64,000 nt of DNA. Origin: Fervidibacter sinensis. Lineage in GTDB: Bacteria > Armatimonadota > Fervidibacteria > Fervidibacterales > Fervidibacteraceae. The stretch is taken from the NCBI GenBank assembly GCA_032161045.1, contig JAVHTH010000017.1. One strand, given 5' to 3'. A program made the position numbers and the translations under genes. The notes beneath the pieces are model-generated. The model was not told the origin of the DNA and made no database searches. It worked only from the letters and a program-made list of their open reading frames with translations. This document shows, in pieces, positions 25,525 to 33,847 of the stretch (positions are counted from its first letter, which is position 1; each line of letters begins with the position of its first letter).

Positions 25525-27258
25525 ATGAGCCGGGACGATTTGGAAAGGGAACTGGAAAATTTGAGAAAGCGTATCGCTGAGTTAGAGGAGCAGCGGCGAC
25601 AATTGGAGCGCCAATTGGCTGAAGCGAGAGAGAGTCAAGCAGCAACCGCTGTGGTGCCACCGACAACCGAAGAGGAGTTGACGCACACGCTCACCCGAAT
25701 GTTTTCAAGGTTTGCGAGATTGCTACAGGCTGAAGTTTGCATCTTCTTCGTCCACCGAACCGATGAGGATGTCCTCATCCTCCATCCTCCAACCATCGGA
25801 ATTGATATGGCAAGTTTGGGCGCAATAGGTGTTGTTCCCCGTGACGGCTTGGTTCACCATGTCTTCACACAAAGAGTTCCTGTGATCGTCAACGACACCC
25901 GTGAGAGTCGTTACCCTGATGTCCGAGTTATGAATGAGGCGGGAATTCGCAACGCAATAATGGTGCCCCTGATGTGGGACAAACGAGATGAGGAACAGAG
26001 AATTGTTGAGCGTAAGGCAATTGGTGTCCTTATGGTCGCCAACAAACGCCGCCAGTTGCCCTTCTCGGAGGAAGACCGTCGCATCCTTGAAATCCTTGCC
26101 CGCCAATCCGCATCTGTAATTGCTGGCGCTCAGATTTACATTGAGTTGAGGGAGCGGACAGAGCAACTTGAACGAGCCTTTGAGAGCGTCTCCGCCGGCG
26201 TGATTTTGGTCAACAACAACGGCAAAATCAGTCTCGTCAACCATACTGCTCTCCAAGCCTTCTGTGGAGGCACTGATGGCAGCGTTATTGGGAAACCGTT
26301 CACCCAAATTGTCCAGCATGATAAAGTTCGCTCAATCTTGATGACCGCTCTCAATGAGAAGACGGAGTTGACGGACGAAGTGGAGATTTACGAACCGGAG
26401 GAACGCATTTATCGTGTGGAAACGAGCGTGGTAAGGGATGAGCATGGCAACCCCACAGGAATTATCGCCCTGTTCTCCGACATCACAGAGATAAGGCGTT
26501 TGGAGCGAATGAAGACAGAGTTTGTCTCCACAGTTTCTCACGAGTTGCGCACGCCGTTGACATCCATTAAAGGCTTCATCGCGACCTTGCTTGAAGACCG
26601 GGAAGGCTACTTTGATGCGGAAACCCGTTACGAGTTCTATCAAATCATTGACCAAGAAACGGACAGGCTCAGAAGGCTTATTGAAGACTTGCTCAACTTG
26701 TCAAGGATTGAGCGAGGTGTTGCGCTGCAACCCCACTGGCAAAAGGTTGATCTGGCGAAAGTGATTGACCGAGTGTTGACCATCCAACGCAGTTATACTG
26801 ACAAACACCAACTCATCGCCGACATCCCAGAACCTTTACCACCCATTGTCGCCGATGAAGACAAAATTGACGGCATCTTGACCAACTTGGTCAACAACGC
26901 AATTAAGTATTCACCTGACGGTGGCGAGATACGCGTCCGAGCCGTCCGCGAGGACAACACAATCCTAATCAGTGTCCAAGACCAAGGGATCGGCATCCCC
27001 AAAGACAAACTCTCCAAGATCTTTGAAAAGTTTGAGCGGATTGACACGAAAGAAACGAGGGCTGCAGGCGGGACAGGCATTGGTTTGTATCTCGTCAAGC
27101 ACCTCGTTGAATTGCACGAGGGGCAGATATGGGCAGAGAGCGAAGGACCCGGGAAAGGTTCAACTTTCTATGTCCGACTCCCCATCTATCCCAAACGGGC
27201 GAAAGATGAAGGTTACTATTTTGACGATGTGGAGCGAGAGTTACACCTTGAGCCGTAA
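25525..27258 (+). CDS. Soluble sensor histidine kinase (GAF-PAS-HisKA-HATPase)
   Basis: A 577-residue kinase with no membrane helix. An N-terminal coiled coil (residues 3-40), a GAF domain (about 55-205), a PAS domain (about 215-325, AGVILVNNNGKISLVN), HisKA with the phospho-acceptor H339 in STVSHELRTPLTSIKGF, and HATPase_c with N box NNAIKYSPDGG, G1 DQGIGIP and G2 GGTGIGLYLV. It therefore senses a cytoplasmic signal and phosphorylates a response regulator. No regulator is adjacent; the only REC protein in the window is at 37954-38550 and pairing is not shown. ATG 25525 has GGAGGG at 25511-25516. Confidence 0.92.
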   Translation: MSRDDLERELENLRKRIAELEEQRRQLERQLAEARESQAATAVVPPTTEEELTHTLTRMFSRFARLLQAEVCIFFVHRTDEDVLILHPPTIGIDMASLGAIGVVPRDGLVHHVFTQRVPVIVNDTRESRYPDVRVMNEAGIRNAIMVPLMWDKRDEEQRIVERKAIGVLMVANKRRQLPFSEEDRRILEILARQSASVIAGAQIYIELRERTEQLERAFESVSAGVILVNNNGKISLVNHTALQAFCGGTDGSVIGKPFTQIVQHDKVRSILMTALNEKTELTDEVEIYEPEERIYRVETSVVRDEHGNPTGIIALFSDITEIRRLERMKTEFVSTVSHELRTPLTSIKGFIATLLEDREGYFDAETRYEFYQIIDQETDRLRRLIEDLLNLSRIERGVALQPHWQKVDLAKVIDRVLTIQRSYTDKHQLIADIPEPLPPIVADEDKIDGILTNLVNNAIKYSPDGGEIRVRAVREDNTILISVQDQGIGIPKDKLSKIFEKFERIDTKETRAAGGTGIGLYLVKHLVELHEGQIWAESEGPGKGSTFYVRLPIYPKRAKDEGYYFDDVERELHLEP

Positions 27259-27272
27259 GGGGGAAAGAACTT

Positions 27273-27746
27273 ATGCCCAATTCCTATCCGCCGAGACGGA
27301 TCGCTTTGGGGAGCGACCATGCGGGTTTCGCTTTGAAAGAATGGTTGAAGGAACGGCTTGAAGAGGCTGGATATGAGTATCACGATTTCGGCACTTACAG
27401 CCCACAATCTTGCGATTATCCAGATTTTTCTGTGGCAGTTGCCCATGCCGTTGCTTCAGGTGAGTTTGACACAGGGATAGTGATATGTGGCACAGGGATC
27501 GGTAGTTCCATCGCCGCTAACAAAATCCCCGGAGTTCGTTGCGCCTTGTGCTGGAACGAATACACTGCGCGAATGGCTCGGACACACAACGATGCCAATG
27601 TCTTAGCCTTGGGCGCTCGCGTTATCGGGAACGAACTGGCGTGGGAAATTGTCAAGGTTTGGTTGGAAACTCCTTTCAGCAACGAGGAACGACACAAGCG
27701 AAGGTTGGAGAAGATTTCGGCGTTGGAAAATTCCAAAACCGTTTAG
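27273..27746 (+). CDS. rpiB: Ribose-5-phosphate isomerase B
   Basis: A 157-residue RpiB/LacAB-type isomerase interconverting ribulose-5-phosphate and ribose-5-phosphate. It shows IALGSDHAGFALKEWL, the catalytic-cysteine motif VICGTGIGSSIAANK, GVRCALCWNEYTARMARTHNDANVLALGAR with the conserved HND, and the usual C-terminal helix. Length is typical. It starts 14 nt after the histidine kinase stop with GGGGGAAAG upstream and is followed 14 nt later by the WecA-like gene, so the three form one run, although they have no obvious functional link. Confidence 0.93.
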   Translation: MPNSYPPRRIALGSDHAGFALKEWLKERLEEAGYEYHDFGTYSPQSCDYPDFSVAVAHAVASGEFDTGIVICGTGIGSSIAANKIPGVRCALCWNEYTARMARTHNDANVLALGARVIGNELAWEIVKVWLETPFSNEERHKRRLEKISALENSKTV

Positions 27747-27760
27747 GAGGCTAAAACACC

Positions 27761-28711
27761 ATGTTGACCGCTATAGCGCTCGCTTTTCTAATTGCAACCG
27801 CCATCAGCATAGTTATGACCCCCTTGACTATCCAGTGGGCACAGCAATTGGGCATTATCGCCCGCCCCTCGTCACGAAAAATACATCGCGAACCTATCCC
27901 CTCTTGGGGCGGTATTGCTTTGACGACCGCAGTTTTGTTTGGGACGGCAGGTAGTTGGCTTTTCCTGAAGACTGTGCCGGACCACACTCTTGGGTTTCTG
28001 CTTGGCTTGATTGTCATTGTCGTTGTCGGAACACTTGACGACCGTTCTTCTCTTTCACCAAAAGCAAAGTTAGCGGGTCAGATTGTCGCAGCGACATTGC
28101 CAACCGCTTTCGGGCTTCGTATCGCTTTCATCAACAATCCCTTTAGAGAGGGATACATCTTTCTCGCGACTTGGCAGGAGTGGCTATTGACAATTTTTTG
28201 GATCGTTGCCCTCACCAATGCCCTCAACTTGATTGACGGGCTGGACGGTTTGGCTGCTGGTGTGAGTTTCTTCGCTTCATTGACTCTGGCGTTTTTGGCT
28301 GCGGGGCAAAAATTGTTCCCAATTGCCGCTGCCTTCGCCGCAGTCGCTGGGGCGTGTATGGGTTTCCTGCCTTACAACTTCCACCCAGCAAGGGTCTTCA
28401 TGGGCGACACAGGTGCAATGGCGCTTGGCTATCTTTTCGCCACTTTGTCAATTATGGGGGCAGTTAAAAGCGTCGCTGCTTTGTCATTGTTCTTCATGAC
28501 GGGCTTAGTTCTGGCTTACCCAATCATTGACACCGCTTTCGCAATCGTCCGGCGGTGGTTGAAGGGAAGACCCATTTTCAGCGCCGACCGTGAACATTTG
28601 CACCACAAATTGCTTGACAGCGGCTTTGACCAAAGGCAAGCAGTTTTGGTGCTTTACGCTTTGACCCTCGTCTTCTGCTTGTTGGCGTTGCTGCTTGTTA
28701 AAGGGACATGA
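27761..28711 (+). CDS. WecA/MraY-type polyprenyl-phosphate sugar-1-phosphate transferase
   Basis: A 316-residue polytopic enzyme (about ten membrane helices) of the PNPT family. It shows the conserved cytoplasmic motifs GTLDDRSSLSPKAKLAGQ (DD), NALNLIDGLDGLAAG (the nucleophile-region D-x-x-D), FMGDTGAMALGY, and the terminal RREHLHHKLL-like histidine motif (ADREHLHHKLLDSGF). The HLHH motif is typical of WecA/TagO rather than MraY, so it probably adds GlcNAc- or related sugar-1-phosphate to undecaprenyl phosphate to start a surface glycan. A second PNPT gene lies in the polysaccharide locus at 59621. Confidence 0.88.
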   Translation: MLTAIALAFLIATAISIVMTPLTIQWAQQLGIIARPSSRKIHREPIPSWGGIALTTAVLFGTAGSWLFLKTVPDHTLGFLLGLIVIVVVGTLDDRSSLSPKAKLAGQIVAATLPTAFGLRIAFINNPFREGYIFLATWQEWLLTIFWIVALTNALNLIDGLDGLAAGVSFFASLTLAFLAAGQKLFPIAAAFAAVAGACMGFLPYNFHPARVFMGDTGAMALGYLFATLSIMGAVKSVAALSLFFMTGLVLAYPIIDTAFAIVRRWLKGRPIFSADREHLHHKLLDSGFDQRQAVLVLYALTLVFCLLALLLVKGT

Positions 28712-28736
28712 GTTCAGTCAGAACGCACAAGATTGG

Positions 28737-30434
28737 TCATTTTGGAGGCAGCAACTGAAGTTCGTAAATTGTCGGACCTTCGCTCGCCTCCAAAATGTCA
28801 AGCCTCCAATAGCGGGCAATTATGGGGGGAAACTTTTGCGCAAAGTTTTCGCCTATCTTTGTCCCGGTTATCACGGTTTCCCATTCGCCGTTCCTTCTGC
28901 ACCTCAAAGCGAACTTTTTGACCCTTTCCCCAAACTCCACCGCTTCAATTATCCTGACCTCGCCTATTTTCATCGGCTTGCCTAAGTCAACTTCAAGCCA
29001 TGCCGAATGCGTCCCAAAATCCGTTGCCCAACGGGTCGTCTCATCCCCGTCTATGGCTTTTTCCGGACCGAAGTTTGGGTCATTCAAGTAAACATTGGAT
29101 GCTCGGGCTTTCGGGACGGGAAGTTGCGGACCTTGGCGGGGCGAAATGTCCTTTGCAGGTCTGTCCAAATCAAGGCGGACGAGGGTGACGAGTTCATGTT
29201 GATGTTTTGGCGGAACGATGATGGTTATTGCCTTCTCGTCCTGAGCGACTTTCAGTTCCCCTCCCGTTAGCAATTTTGCCCCGACGATTTTCCCTTCAAT
29301 GGCTGGGAACACCAGCCTATCGCCGTCCCAGTTGAGGATGTGTAAGTAAATCGTTTTGCCCTTGTGAGTGCTTGCTCCCCACCTTCCGGGCATAAAAGGA
29401 CCGCCCCTCGTTCCATAAATGCTTTCGCCGAACTTTTTAAGCCATGCCCCAATCTCCCTGAGCCTCATCGCCTGCCTTTCCTCAATTTCCCCATCGGGCG
29501 TCGGAGCAACATTGAGGAGCAAGTTGCCATCGCCGCCAGCACAACTGACAAGAAGCCTCAGACATTCGCGCAGCGACTTTATTCGGTCGTTGGGCTTCCA
29601 CGACCACTGAGTTCCAAGAGTTATGCAACTTTCCCATGCGCGAGTTAGGTTGAAAGCGCCAACTTGTTGCTCCGGTGTATCGTAATCGCCGGGAAGCCCG
29701 GAACGGTTGTTCACGACCGCGTTGGGCAAGATTCCGTGAATTAACTTCATCAACCTCTCTGCTTGCCACTCTTGTGGTGAATGCTCCCATCCACCGTCAA
29801 ACCATATGCCGTCTGGGCGATACTTTTCGCAAAGTTCCCGAATTTGACCAAACATGAAATCAAGGTAGCGACCAAAGTCCCGTTGGTGACCGGGTGGGTC
29901 TTGAACATAATCGGGGCGCGGGAGGTAGTGCGGGTGATACCAATCGCAGAGCGAGTAGTAGAACATGATGCGCAATCCTTCCTTGCGACAAGCCTTGACA
30001 ATTTCACCAATGAAATCTCGCTTTGCTGGCGTGCTCATGCAGTCGTAGTCTGTGAGGGCGCTATCAAACATGGAGAAGCCATCGTGATGTTTCGTCACAA
30101 CGACTACATACTTAGCCCCAGCATCCTTAAACAACTTCGCCCACCTTTGTGGGTTGAACTTCCGGGGATTGAAGCGCTTGTAAAGGTTGTCGTAAACTTC
30201 AACTGGAATTTGCCTTCCCCTTGACCAACCTATCTCGGTTCCGACTATGCTCACAGGTCCCCAGTGAATGAAGATGCCGAACCTTGCCTCCCTCCACCAT
30301 TTCATCCTCGCTTCGTATTGCTCCCTCGTCTCACCGGGCACGCTTGAGATAACCGCTTGCGCCCACAAAAGTGATGCAATTGTCAAGAGGGAAAAGAACG
30401 CCACCCACTCACCGTGAATCTTGATTTTGTCCAA
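28737..30434 (-). CDS. Secreted alpha-L-fucosidase (GH29) with C-terminal carbohydrate-binding domain
   Basis: A 565-residue exported glycosidase. A signal peptide (WVAFFSLLTIASLLWAQ) precedes a GH29 catalytic domain with REARFGIFIHWGP, KYVVVVTKHHDGFSMFDS and the nucleophile segment PDGIWFDGGWEHS (Asp of WFDGG). GDGNLLLNVAPTPDG marks the end of the barrel. Residues about 440-565 look like an F5/8-type discoidin domain (KAIDGDETTRWATD, AWLEVDLGK). The start is TTG 30434, because AGAGGTGG lies 6 nt upstream (30441-30448) and it begins the signal peptide. It follows GH127 by 43 nt on the same strand. Fucosidase specificity is by family only. Confidence 0.9.
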   Translation of the reverse strand: MDKIKIHGEWVAFFSLLTIASLLWAQAVISSVPGETREQYEARMKWWREARFGIFIHWGPVSIVGTEIGWSRGRQIPVEVYDNLYKRFNPRKFNPQRWAKLFKDAGAKYVVVVTKHHDGFSMFDSALTDYDCMSTPAKRDFIGEIVKACRKEGLRIMFYYSLCDWYHPHYLPRPDYVQDPPGHQRDFGRYLDFMFGQIRELCEKYRPDGIWFDGGWEHSPQEWQAERLMKLIHGILPNAVVNNRSGLPGDYDTPEQQVGAFNLTRAWESCITLGTQWSWKPNDRIKSLRECLRLLVSCAGGDGNLLLNVAPTPDGEIEERQAMRLREIGAWLKKFGESIYGTRGGPFMPGRWGASTHKGKTIYLHILNWDGDRLVFPAIEGKIVGAKLLTGGELKVAQDEKAITIIVPPKHQHELVTLVRLDLDRPAKDISPRQGPQLPVPKARASNVYLNDPNFGPEKAIDGDETTRWATDFGTHSAWLEVDLGKPMKIGEVRIIEAVEFGERVKKFALRCRRNGEWETVITGTKIGENFAQKFPPIIARYWRLDILEASEGPTIYELQLLPPK

Positions 30435-30477
30435 GTTTGACCACCTCTCAATGGGCGCAAAATTTAAGCCGCCAACT

Positions 30478-32343
30478 TCATTTTCGTGGCAACCACACAG
30501 CGAATCGTGTCCCTTTCGCTCCGGCGTGGGCAAAATCTGTCAAGCGCAAGTTGAAGCGATTTTGCGAGTCTGTTAGCAAGATGCCATCGGTCTCAAAAAC
30601 CTTCTCACCTTCCCACAGAGCCTCGTCACTGTTGACAGGGACAACCTTCACGGGAAGTTTCTCCTCGGGTGTGACAGTAACTGCTTTCAATGGGTCAACT
30701 CCTTCCGGCAAGAAACGCTCGTCAACGGCGAGCACGAGCGGACCATACATCAGTGCCAACTTGCCTTCGTTCGTGTGCGTCCCGATGATGACCTTCAAAT
30801 CCGTTGGAAACTCCAATTTCACCACATCCCCGTTTCGCCATTGTCGGCGCAGTTCGCAGTAACCGTGCTCCACTCGTTTTGGACTTTCGTCGTTGACAGC
30901 GATTAACGCCTCCTTGCACCAATCAGGCACACGCAACCTCAAGGCAAATTCTCTGGGTTGCGAAACCTGTAACTTAATTGTCACTTTGCCGTCGTAGGGG
31001 TAAGCTGTTTCCTGAACGATTCGCAAGCCTCGTTCTGGCAAATTGAGTTCACTTTGGGTGTAAAGGTTGACGCAAATTCCACCGTCTGGGTCAAGGGTGT
31101 AGACAAAAGTCGGAAGTAAAGCGATAGCCCTCGGTCCACTGGATGCACAGCAGTTTATGTCGCTGCGGTAATTTTTCTGCCCTTCTAAAGGCGTGAAATA
31201 GCACCACCTGTCGCCGTTAGGATGTTGGGCAGCAAGTAGGTGATTGAAAACGGTTCGCTCCGCGATGTCCATGTATTTGACTTCACCGGTGAGTCTGAAA
31301 AGTTCAAGGGTGAGTTGCAAAAGCGTCACCGTTGCACAAGTTTCAGAAACCGCACCGTCATTCGGCAAGTGATGGTCAGGTTGGAAGTGTTCACCTAAAC
31401 TCGTCCCGCCAGTGATATAAAGGTGGTTTTCAACGATGTCGTCCCAAGCGCGTTGCGCCGCAAGCAATAACGCCTTACCTTCGTCCTCTTTGCCCTCATC
31501 TCGCAAAACTCGGTAAAGTTCCAAAGCCCCCACAAGGCAACTCATCATCTCGTATGCTTTGCCGTTGGCAGTTCTGTGCACATCACCGTGAGAGAGCAAA
31601 CTGGCAAGCAATCTCGGTCCGTGAGGTGAGTGTTCCCAAGCCCAAACGATGTATCTGCAAAAGTCAAGGTAGCGTTTTTCGCTTGTTGCTTTGTAGAGCC
31701 AAACCATCGGTTGCAGAATTGAACTTGAAGCCATCCCAACATGAGTGCTTCTCTCCATCAAGTCAAGTTGACCCTCGCCAGTTCCGAAAGTCCGCAAAAT
31801 CAAATCCGCAGCCTTACACGCAGCATCCAACGCCTTTCGTCTCAATTCGTTCTCATTCGTCCCACGTCCCTCATCCCCCGTCCCGCTAACATAACTCAGC
31901 AACCCAATAAGCACATACTTGTGCACCCAAACATCCCAACCCCGCTCTCTTTCCATCGTCCATCGGGTTGGGAAGTCGTAAGTTCCCAAGTAGCCGTCAG
32001 GCTCTTGGGTTGCAATCAGTTCGCTGACAATTCGGTCAATTTTCGCGCGAAGTTCTGGGTTGCCGGTGTTTTGCCAAGTTAAAACTGCAGCGTGCAACCA
32101 TTTGCCAACATGTTCGCCAATCCAAGCCTGAACACCGGGACGGTTGCGAAATCCGCTCAGCAGTGCATCTTCGTTCATAGGTAAGAGGCGATTTTGTTCG
32201 TTGGCTTGAAAACGGTGACCGAGGAGACCACCAAGTTTGACTGCGCCCGGATGCACCCATTGAGTTGCATCTGCCTTTTGTTCCTCTACCATCGCCCAAC
32301 ACCTCGCACAAACCAAAATTGTCAATACCAGCCACAATCTCAT
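30478..32343 (-). CDS. Secreted GH127-like (DUF1680) beta-L-arabinofuranosidase-type glycosidase
   Basis: A 621-residue exported (alpha/alpha)6-barrel glycosidase. A signal peptide (LWLVLTILVCARCWA) precedes the catalytic domain with GHRFQANEQNRLL, HDGYLGTYDF-like and YITGGTSLGEHF. The zinc/cysteine active-site region reads WCYFTPLEGQKNY followed by INCCASSGPRAIALLP, matching the Glu and Cys residues of HypBA1-type GH127 enzymes. The start is ATG 32343 with CAGGTGG 6 nt upstream. A heptanucleotide repeat (about 31857-31890) encodes the insert GDEGRGTNEN between helices. It probably removes L-arabinose or a related sugar from plant or microbial glycans together with GH29. Confidence 0.88.
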   Translation of the reverse strand: MRLWLVLTILVCARCWAMVEEQKADATQWVHPGAVKLGGLLGHRFQANEQNRLLPMNEDALLSGFRNRPGVQAWIGEHVGKWLHAAVLTWQNTGNPELRAKIDRIVSELIATQEPDGYLGTYDFPTRWTMERERGWDVWVHKYVLIGLLSYVSGTGDEGRGTNENELRRKALDAACKAADLILRTFGTGEGQLDLMERSTHVGMASSSILQPMVWLYKATSEKRYLDFCRYIVWAWEHSPHGPRLLASLLSHGDVHRTANGKAYEMMSCLVGALELYRVLRDEGKEDEGKALLLAAQRAWDDIVENHLYITGGTSLGEHFQPDHHLPNDGAVSETCATVTLLQLTLELFRLTGEVKYMDIAERTVFNHLLAAQHPNGDRWCYFTPLEGQKNYRSDINCCASSGPRAIALLPTFVYTLDPDGGICVNLYTQSELNLPERGLRIVQETAYPYDGKVTIKLQVSQPREFALRLRVPDWCKEALIAVNDESPKRVEHGYCELRRQWRNGDVVKLEFPTDLKVIIGTHTNEGKLALMYGPLVLAVDERFLPEGVDPLKAVTVTPEEKLPVKVVPVNSDEALWEGEKVFETDGILLTDSQNRFNLRLTDFAHAGAKGTRFAVWLPRK

Positions 32344-32511
32344 CTTCAACCACCTGCCAGTCGGGGTAATTTTGCCACTGCTGTGAAATTGATGGCACTC
32401 AAAACAGAGATTTCGCGACGACAGAAAATTCACTGTGCAGTGGTGCGTTCAAGTTTTGGGATTTTTCTGCCGAACGAATGAATGGGAAACCATAAACGGA
32501 GGTGAACAAGG

Positions 32512-33147
32512 TTGCGCGTTTTAGGCATCGGTTTAATGGTAACGGTGATGTGGTCATTAGTGTGGGCTTATCCAACAAGCACGAATTTGACTCCCTCGTC
32601 GGAAGTAATGGGGGACGGTGAAGTGCGGTTGGAAATCTCAACCGTGAGTTATGGAGGATTGTTCCGCTCTGGGACAGAGCGTTATACCTACAGCCAATTT
32701 GGCTGGCGCTGGTTGGAGTGGGGATTAGACATTTACCGCTATCCTGACGAAGATGGCAACTACAAAACTCGCTTGGCGTTCAATGTGAAAGCGAGGGTTT
32801 TGCGAGAGGATAAAAACCGACCAACCTTGGCGCTCGGCATTTTAGATATTGGCAAAGGGCTGACAGCATCGCCTTACGCGGTCCTTGGAAAAACTTGGGG
32901 GCGCACTACTTTGCACTTGGGATTAGGTCGGTTTTGTAACAATGAGCGTTGGTGGGTTGCTGCAGAATATCCGCTGAACTCAAGACTTTGGTTCGTCTTT
33001 GACCGCTTTTCCGGGCATGACGGATATTCCGGTTTTGGCGTTTATTGGTCGCTGACTGAAAATCTGGAGTTAGGAATTGCGCTGGGAATTCCAAACAAGG
33101 GTGGAAATGACCGAGCAATTCTCCTCAACTTCTCGTGGACGAGGTGA
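32512..33147 (+). CDS. Exported beta-rich protein of unknown function
   Basis: A 211-residue protein I do not recognise. It has a signal peptide (residues about 1-19, ending SLVWA). The mature part is rich in alternating aromatic and polar strands (GWRWLEWGLDIYRYP, TTLHLGLGRF, GFGVYWSLTENLELGIALG) and ends in a strand with a near-terminal aromatic (LLNFSWTR), which resembles a small outer-membrane beta barrel. The start is TTG 32512, preceded by a strong GGAGGTGA (32499-32506). It is divergent from the GH127-GH29 pair, which hints at a role in envelope or sugar uptake, but that is only context. Confidence 0.6.
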   Translation: MRVLGIGLMVTVMWSLVWAYPTSTNLTPSSEVMGDGEVRLEISTVSYGGLFRSGTERYTYSQFGWRWLEWGLDIYRYPDEDGNYKTRLAFNVKARVLREDKNRPTLALGILDIGKGLTASPYAVLGKTWGRTTLHLGLGRFCNNERWWVAAEYPLNSRLWFVFDRFSGHDGYSGFGVYWSLTENLELGIALGIPNKGGNDRAILLNFSWTR

Positions 33148-33348
33148 TTTAGAGTTCATCGCCCACGCCTTTAACACTTTTGCTCTTCCGGCTTAAAGGT
33201 GTGAAATCGCAAAGCGAACTCACGCTTTGCTTCATCAACTCTGCAGGTAAGGGTGAAGAGACTCCCACATGTAATTTCCCTGAAGGGACTTGACGGCGGT
33301 TGCTTCAAGCGGCAAACTGAAAAAAACGAGAAACAGAGGTGTCCAGAA

Positions 33349-33720
33349 ATGCCAAGGCAAAAACGGAGCGACTTACCTGACGAAAGTGAATTGGCGGTGC
33401 ACCCATCAGTTTGGTTGCGATGGTATGAGCAACACCTTCGTCAAGTTTTGGCTGCGTGGGCGAAAAGGAAGCGTTTGGAGCAAGAAGATTTGGAACTGCT
33501 TCTCTTTGACCGCAGTGACTTGGAGCGGACTATGAAAGCGTCACCGAGAGCCCTGACTCCCGCTGAGAGACGAAAATTGGAGAAACTGGACAGCGAGTTA
33601 AGGAAACTGGCTCCCGCCATCAAAGCCGCTATTCCCGATCTGGCAGAAATGCGGCAAAGTTTAAATGTCCCTAAGAGCCATTGGTGGTGGTTCCTTGACG
33701 AGGAAGACACAACCGCTTGA
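33349..33720 (+). CDS. Small charged helical protein of unknown function
   Basis: A 123-residue soluble protein I do not recognise. It is almost entirely helical and very rich in Arg, Lys, Glu and Leu (EQHLRQVLAAWAKRKRLEQEDLELLLFDRSDLERTM, then TPAERRKLEKLDSELRKLAPAIKAAIPDLAEM) and ends with SHWWWFLDEED. The pattern suggests two antiparallel helices or a coiled-coil adaptor. No cysteine or catalytic motif is visible. The start is ATG 33349 with AGAGGTG just upstream; GTG 33253 is unlikely. Upstream, GCAAAGCG/CGCTTTGC (33209-33230) forms a perfect 8-bp hairpin of unknown use. It is followed by guaA after 127 nt. Confidence 0.5.
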   Translation: MPRQKRSDLPDESELAVHPSVWLRWYEQHLRQVLAAWAKRKRLEQEDLELLLFDRSDLERTMKASPRALTPAERRKLEKLDSELRKLAPAIKAAIPDLAEMRQSLNVPKSHWWWFLDEEDTTA

Positions 33721-33847
33721 AGTCAGGGACTTTGTGTTATTGAGGCGTTCTTGGAGACAAACTGTCAAGGGAAATGAAAGCGCCTTGCCATAAGTTTGTG
33801 CTCAAGAAAAAAACTCGCTAACTTCAGCCCAAGAGGTGTCCCTTGCC

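Noticed and set aside
33209..33230. 8-bp hairpin before the small charged protein as an intrinsic terminator
   Set aside because: The stem is perfect but no T tract follows; reported only as a hairpin in the gene entry.
33721..33847. Purine riboswitch ahead of guaA
   Set aside because: No conserved core stems or loop sequences of the guanine/adenine type were found in the leader.
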